Below are positions 60,441 to 64,000 of a stretch of DNA of 64,000 nt, piece after piece. Below the pieces are notes generated by a model. The model ran no database searches. It was not told the DNA's origin and saw only the letters and a list, made by a program, of their open reading frames with translations. Position numbers and translations under genes: made by a program. Each line of letters starts with the position of its first letter. The stretch's first letter is position 1. The stretch comes from Planctomycetota bacterium. Its GTDB lineage: Bacteria > Planctomycetota > J058. The stretch covers positions 27,230 to 91,229 of the forward strand of contig JAMLIC010000036.1 of the NCBI GenBank assembly GCA_023954375.1, given 5' to 3'.

Positions 60441-60494
60441 TCGAGCGCGGCGTCGCGTCGCCACGCAGCCGTCCTGCCTGGGATTCCGCCGCGG

Positions 60495-61034
60495 TCAGGG
60501 CCGCTGCGGGAGGGACTCGATCAGCGCCCGCAGGGCGCGCGCGAACTCGTCGCCCCCGTGCGCCTTCATGTGCTCGAGGAGGACGCGGGTCTGCTCCTCC
60601 GTCAGCTTGATGTAGAGGCGCTTGTCGTCGCCGACCGAGGCGTGGCGCGGGAGGTAGTCCTCGGCCCGGGGGCGCTCGTCGGGCCCGCGCTCGGGCTGGG
60701 CGGAGGGCCGCGACAGCGGCACCAGCGCCAGGTCGCGCACGAGCCGCGTCGGGTCCTCGCCGGGGGCCGGCACGACCGACGTGCTGAGGAGGTGGTAGCC
60801 GGGCGCGCTCACCGACACACGCCAGCAGTCCTCGCACGAGAGCCCCTCGAGGTCGTAGAACCCGAGCTCGTCGGCCTGCGCCGTCGCGTCGCCGCACTGC
60901 ACGACCGCCCCGGACACGGGCGCGCCCGTCGCCTCGTCGGACACGACCCCACGCAGCCGCGCCCCGCAGCACCCCGCGAGCGCGAGCGCGAGCCCCGCGA
61001 CCCCCAACGTCGTCAACCGGCCCTTCGTCGCCAC
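60495..61034 (-). CDS. Lipoprotein with carboxypeptidase-regulatory-like (Ig-fold) domain
   Basis: This is a 179-residue lipoprotein precursor with lipobox L-A-G-C (GVAGLALALAGCCGARL). The next 80 residues are a CarboxypepD_reg-like beta-sandwich: LRGVVSDEATGAPVSGAVVQ, ADELGFYDLEGL, WRVSVSAPGYHLLSTSVVPA. The C-terminal 60 residues are a polar helical tail (KLTEEQTRVLLEHMKAHGGD). Such domains are usually stability or binding modules. The GTG at 61034 has GGAGGTG upstream. Confidence 0.82.
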   Translation of the reverse strand: MATKGRLTTLGVAGLALALAGCCGARLRGVVSDEATGAPVSGAVVQCGDATAQADELGFYDLEGLSCEDCWRVSVSAPGYHLLSTSVVPAPGEDPTRLVRDLALVPLSRPSAQPERGPDERPRAEDYLPRHASVGDDKRLYIKLTEEQTRVLLEHMKAHGGDEFARALRALIESLPQRP

Positions 61035-61302
61035 GAGCGCACCTCCGCGCGACGGCCGCCGGTGGCGAAGCCCGTGCCCGCGCGCAACGCGCGTCGCGGC
61101 GGCGCCCCGCGCGAGGCGGGCCGGGTACGCTTCCCCGCCCGGGGGTGGGGTTCCCCGCAGGGGACGAGGGCGTCCCGCGCGACCGAGGTGGGCGAGTCAC
61201 GCCTGGCCGCGCGGCCCCGCCGGGCGCGGCAGTTGTCGCGGGCCCCTCCTTTGCGCCCTCGCCGCGCGTTGCCTCGCAGGCCGCGAGGCGAGGAGGCGGA
61301 CG

Positions 61303-61674
61303 GTGAAGGCTCGTCGACTCTCCCCATGGCTCGCGTTCCCGCTGGCGCTCGGCCTGCTCGGCTGCCCCGACGACGACGCGCCCTACGACCAGCCGATGCA
61401 CGACCCGGCCGTCCAGCCGGGCGAGGAGCAGCCGGGCTGGGAAGGGACCTACGAGGACCCCATGGCCCCCCAGCCCGGGCCGACGGCGCCGGGCGAGGCG
61501 ACGACCCCGGGCGAGCGCCCGCCCCTCGGCGAGCCCGACCCGACCGAGACAGGGGTCCCGCCCGTGCCGCAGGAGACGGGCGACCCCATGTACCGCGGCG
61601 GCGGCACGACCGGCGACGGGGGCGAGGGGCGGCCGCAGCCGACGCAGCGCGACCAGGTCCATCCGGGTCAGTAG
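61303..61674 (+). CDS. Small Pro/Gly-rich lipoprotein
   Basis: This is a 123-residue lipoprotein precursor with lipobox L-L-G-C (PLALGLLGCPDDDAPYDQP). The mature part is disordered, rich in Pro, Gly, Glu and Thr. The GTG at 61303 has AGGAGG 7 bases upstream. It diverges from the 60495-61034 lipoprotein across 268 bases (61035-61302) in which no gene or clear motif was seen. Function unknown. Confidence 0.75.
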   Translation: MKARRLSPWLAFPLALGLLGCPDDDAPYDQPMHDPAVQPGEEQPGWEGTYEDPMAPQPGPTAPGEATTPGERPPLGEPDPTETGVPPVPQETGDPMYRGGGTTGDGGEGRPQPTQRDQVHPGQ

Positions 61675-61758
61675 CAGCAGACCCACCAACCCACCCCGGC
61701 GGGGCGCGGTCGCGCCCCCCCGAGGCCCAGGAGGGGCAACCGTTAGGGAGGCAGCCGC

Positions 61759-61929
61759 ATGCTCAGCTGGTCGATCTTCTTCCTCGTCGTGGCCCTGATC
61801 GCCGGGATCCTCGGCTTCGGGGTGGTCTCGGGAACGGCGGCGTGGATCGCGCAGGTCCTGTTCGTCCTGTTCCTGATCGTGTTCATCGTGTCGCTGTTCA
61901 CGGGGCGCAGCACGGCCCCGGGGGTCTGA
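61759..61929 (+). CDS. DUF1328 (YtjA-like) small membrane protein
   Basis: This is a 56-residue protein: M-L-S-W, then FFLVVALIAGILGFGVVSG, then AAWIAQVLFVLFLIVFIVSL and F-T-G-R. The two hydrophobic helices with the G-F-G-V-V-S-G-T-A loop are the DUF1328/YtjA family signature, and length matches the usual 50-60 residues. Function is unknown in all bacteria; often stress-linked. GGGAGG lies 7 bases upstream of the ATG. Confidence 0.9.
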   Translation: MLSWSIFFLVVALIAGILGFGVVSGTAAWIAQVLFVLFLIVFIVSLFTGRSTAPGV

Positions 61930-61941
61930 ACGACGTCACGG

Positions 61942-61973
61942 CCTGCTGCGCCGCCGACCGGCGGCGCAGCAGG
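61942..61973. terminator. Perfect 14-bp hairpin between convergent genes
   Basis: CCTGCTGCGCCGCC and GGCGGCGCAGCAGG pair around GACC. It lies between the DUF1328 stop (61929) and the stop of the minus-strand gene (61981), so it can end transcription from both sides. No T-tract. Confidence 0.6.
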
Positions 61974-61980
61974 TGGTGAC

Positions 61981-62384
61981 TCACGGATCACGCGGCGGCG
62001 GCGGATGCGCCGGCCAGTCGTCGATCTCGTCGCCCTCGATGGCGTCGTCCGGCGCGAGGCCCAGCTCGACGCCGGCCCGCCCCAGGAGCTCGATCAGCCC
62101 CGGGCTGCGCCCGAGCGCCTCGAGCGCCGTACGCGCCAGGTCCGCCGGCGAGGCGCCGGCGAGCAGGAGCACCTCGTCCTCCGCCTGACCGGTGCGCCGG
62201 CTGGTCCGCGCGAGGAGCCAGGGGCCCCCGGCGGCGACGCGCCACACGCGCTCCTCGGCCCAGAGCCAGCCCCCGGCGTCCTCCACCAGGCCCGACGTCT
62301 CCGCGAGGAGCGTCGCCCCGGGCACCGTCAGGCGGTGCCGCCAGGGGCCGCCGGCGAGGTCGGCCCAGGCGCGCCAGGGCTCGG

Positions 62385-62388
<4 letters not shown>
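61981..62388 (-). CDS. Small protein of unknown function coupled to leucyl aminopeptidase
   Basis: This is a 135-residue protein with several Trp residues (WRAWADLAGGPWRHRLTVPG, GGWLWAEERVWRVAAGGPWL) and an acidic end (IEGDEIDDWP). No family is recognised. The GTG start at 62388 overlaps the stop of the aminopeptidase gene as GTGA, so it is translated with it. The coupling and composition support a real gene. Confidence 0.7.
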
Positions 62389-63884
<1,496 letters not shown>

Positions 63885-64000
63885 GGCGGCCTCCGCGTCT
63901 CTGTGGGGAGGGCGGAGCATACGGCCGCCGCCGCCGGGCGGCCACCCGTCGGGCGGTAGGGGGGGGGGCGGCGGGGGCCCCCCGCGTGAGCACGCCGGGG

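Noticed and set aside
59387..60610. Plus-strand frames opposite the histone-like gene (FFVAPAA repeats)
   Set aside because: These are the antisense of the KKAAGA repeats; the apparent hydrophobic repeats have no start signal.
63959..63968. Run of ten G near the window end
   Set aside because: A homopolymer alone, with no gene over it in this window, does not support a phase-variation claim.

Overview
The window is a gene-dense stretch of a very GC-rich bacterial chromosome (well above 70 % GC by eye, with strong G/C third-position bias). The organism is a diderm: kdsA makes the lipopolysaccharide sugar Kdo, and many products carry lipoprotein or Sec signals. The mix of Ser/Thr kinases, an FHA-trypsin protein, HEAT-vWA and PDZ-toroid secreted proteins, prokaryotic RING fingers, pseudopilins and a histone-H1-like protein suggests Planctomycetota, with Myxococcota as the main alternative. 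This is inference from gene content, because no rRNA or tRNA is present.

Layout. 1-3270: end of an RDD membrane gene with a coupled membrane protein, then (minus strand) kdsA, a glycosyltransferase and a methyltransferase as a coupled envelope operon. 3340-8804: a HEAT/vWA secreted protein, a lipoprotein, recA with a long structured leader, a small membrane protein and a rhodanese. 8952-16740 (minus): a frameshifted Ser/Thr kinase, a DUF218 protein coupled to an amidohydrolase, a lipoprotein, and two coupled RING-finger membrane proteins. 16886-22715: a secreted protein with an internal duplication, then a four-gene molybdenum hydroxylase operon with yqeB, the selenium-dependent hydroxylase accessory gene. 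22792-29287 (minus): an XRE/MucR-like regulator, a lipoprotein, a GH35 beta-galactosidase-like lipoprotein and a membrane FHA-trypsin protease. 29360-31357: a UbiA prenyltransferase and a SHOCT protein.

32281-35024 is the most unusual region. An intact HNH endonuclease gene lies between two arrays of the same roughly 67-bp repeat in opposite orientations: three units upstream and fourteen downstream, the latter starting about 10 bases after the HNH stop codon and ending at the next stop codon. 35025-38666 (minus) is an operon of a DUF2058-like protein, PNPase, SMUG1-type uracil-DNA glycosylase and a small zinc-ribbon protein. 38771-41438 is a coupled operon of a soluble histidine kinase, a double KaiC ATPase and a lone receiver. 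41435-48366 holds a small unknown, guaB1 (GMP reductase type), a cysteine-less thioredoxin-fold protein, a frameshifted repeat protein rich in T-x-x-D motifs, and a secreted unknown.

48431-54051 is a pseudopilin cluster (small secreted protein, GspK/PilX-like plus LamG, PDZ-toroid lipoprotein, GspJ-like). 54209-60426 (minus) holds a cupredoxin, a zinc-ribbon/TPR-like protein, a pseudokinase, a redoxin-like protein and a histone-H1-like basic protein. The window ends with small lipoproteins, a DUF1328 protein and an M17 leucyl aminopeptidase.

Two genome-wide habits are visible. Operon genes are chained by four-base GTGA/ATGA/TTGA overlaps. Many first genes lack a Shine-Dalgarno sequence and instead have a TANNNT hexamer ending 6-8 bases before the start codon, which looks like leaderless transcription. 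Genes with longer leaders usually do have a Shine-Dalgarno sequence. Three apparent single-base frameshifts in two genes may be assembly errors or true decay.
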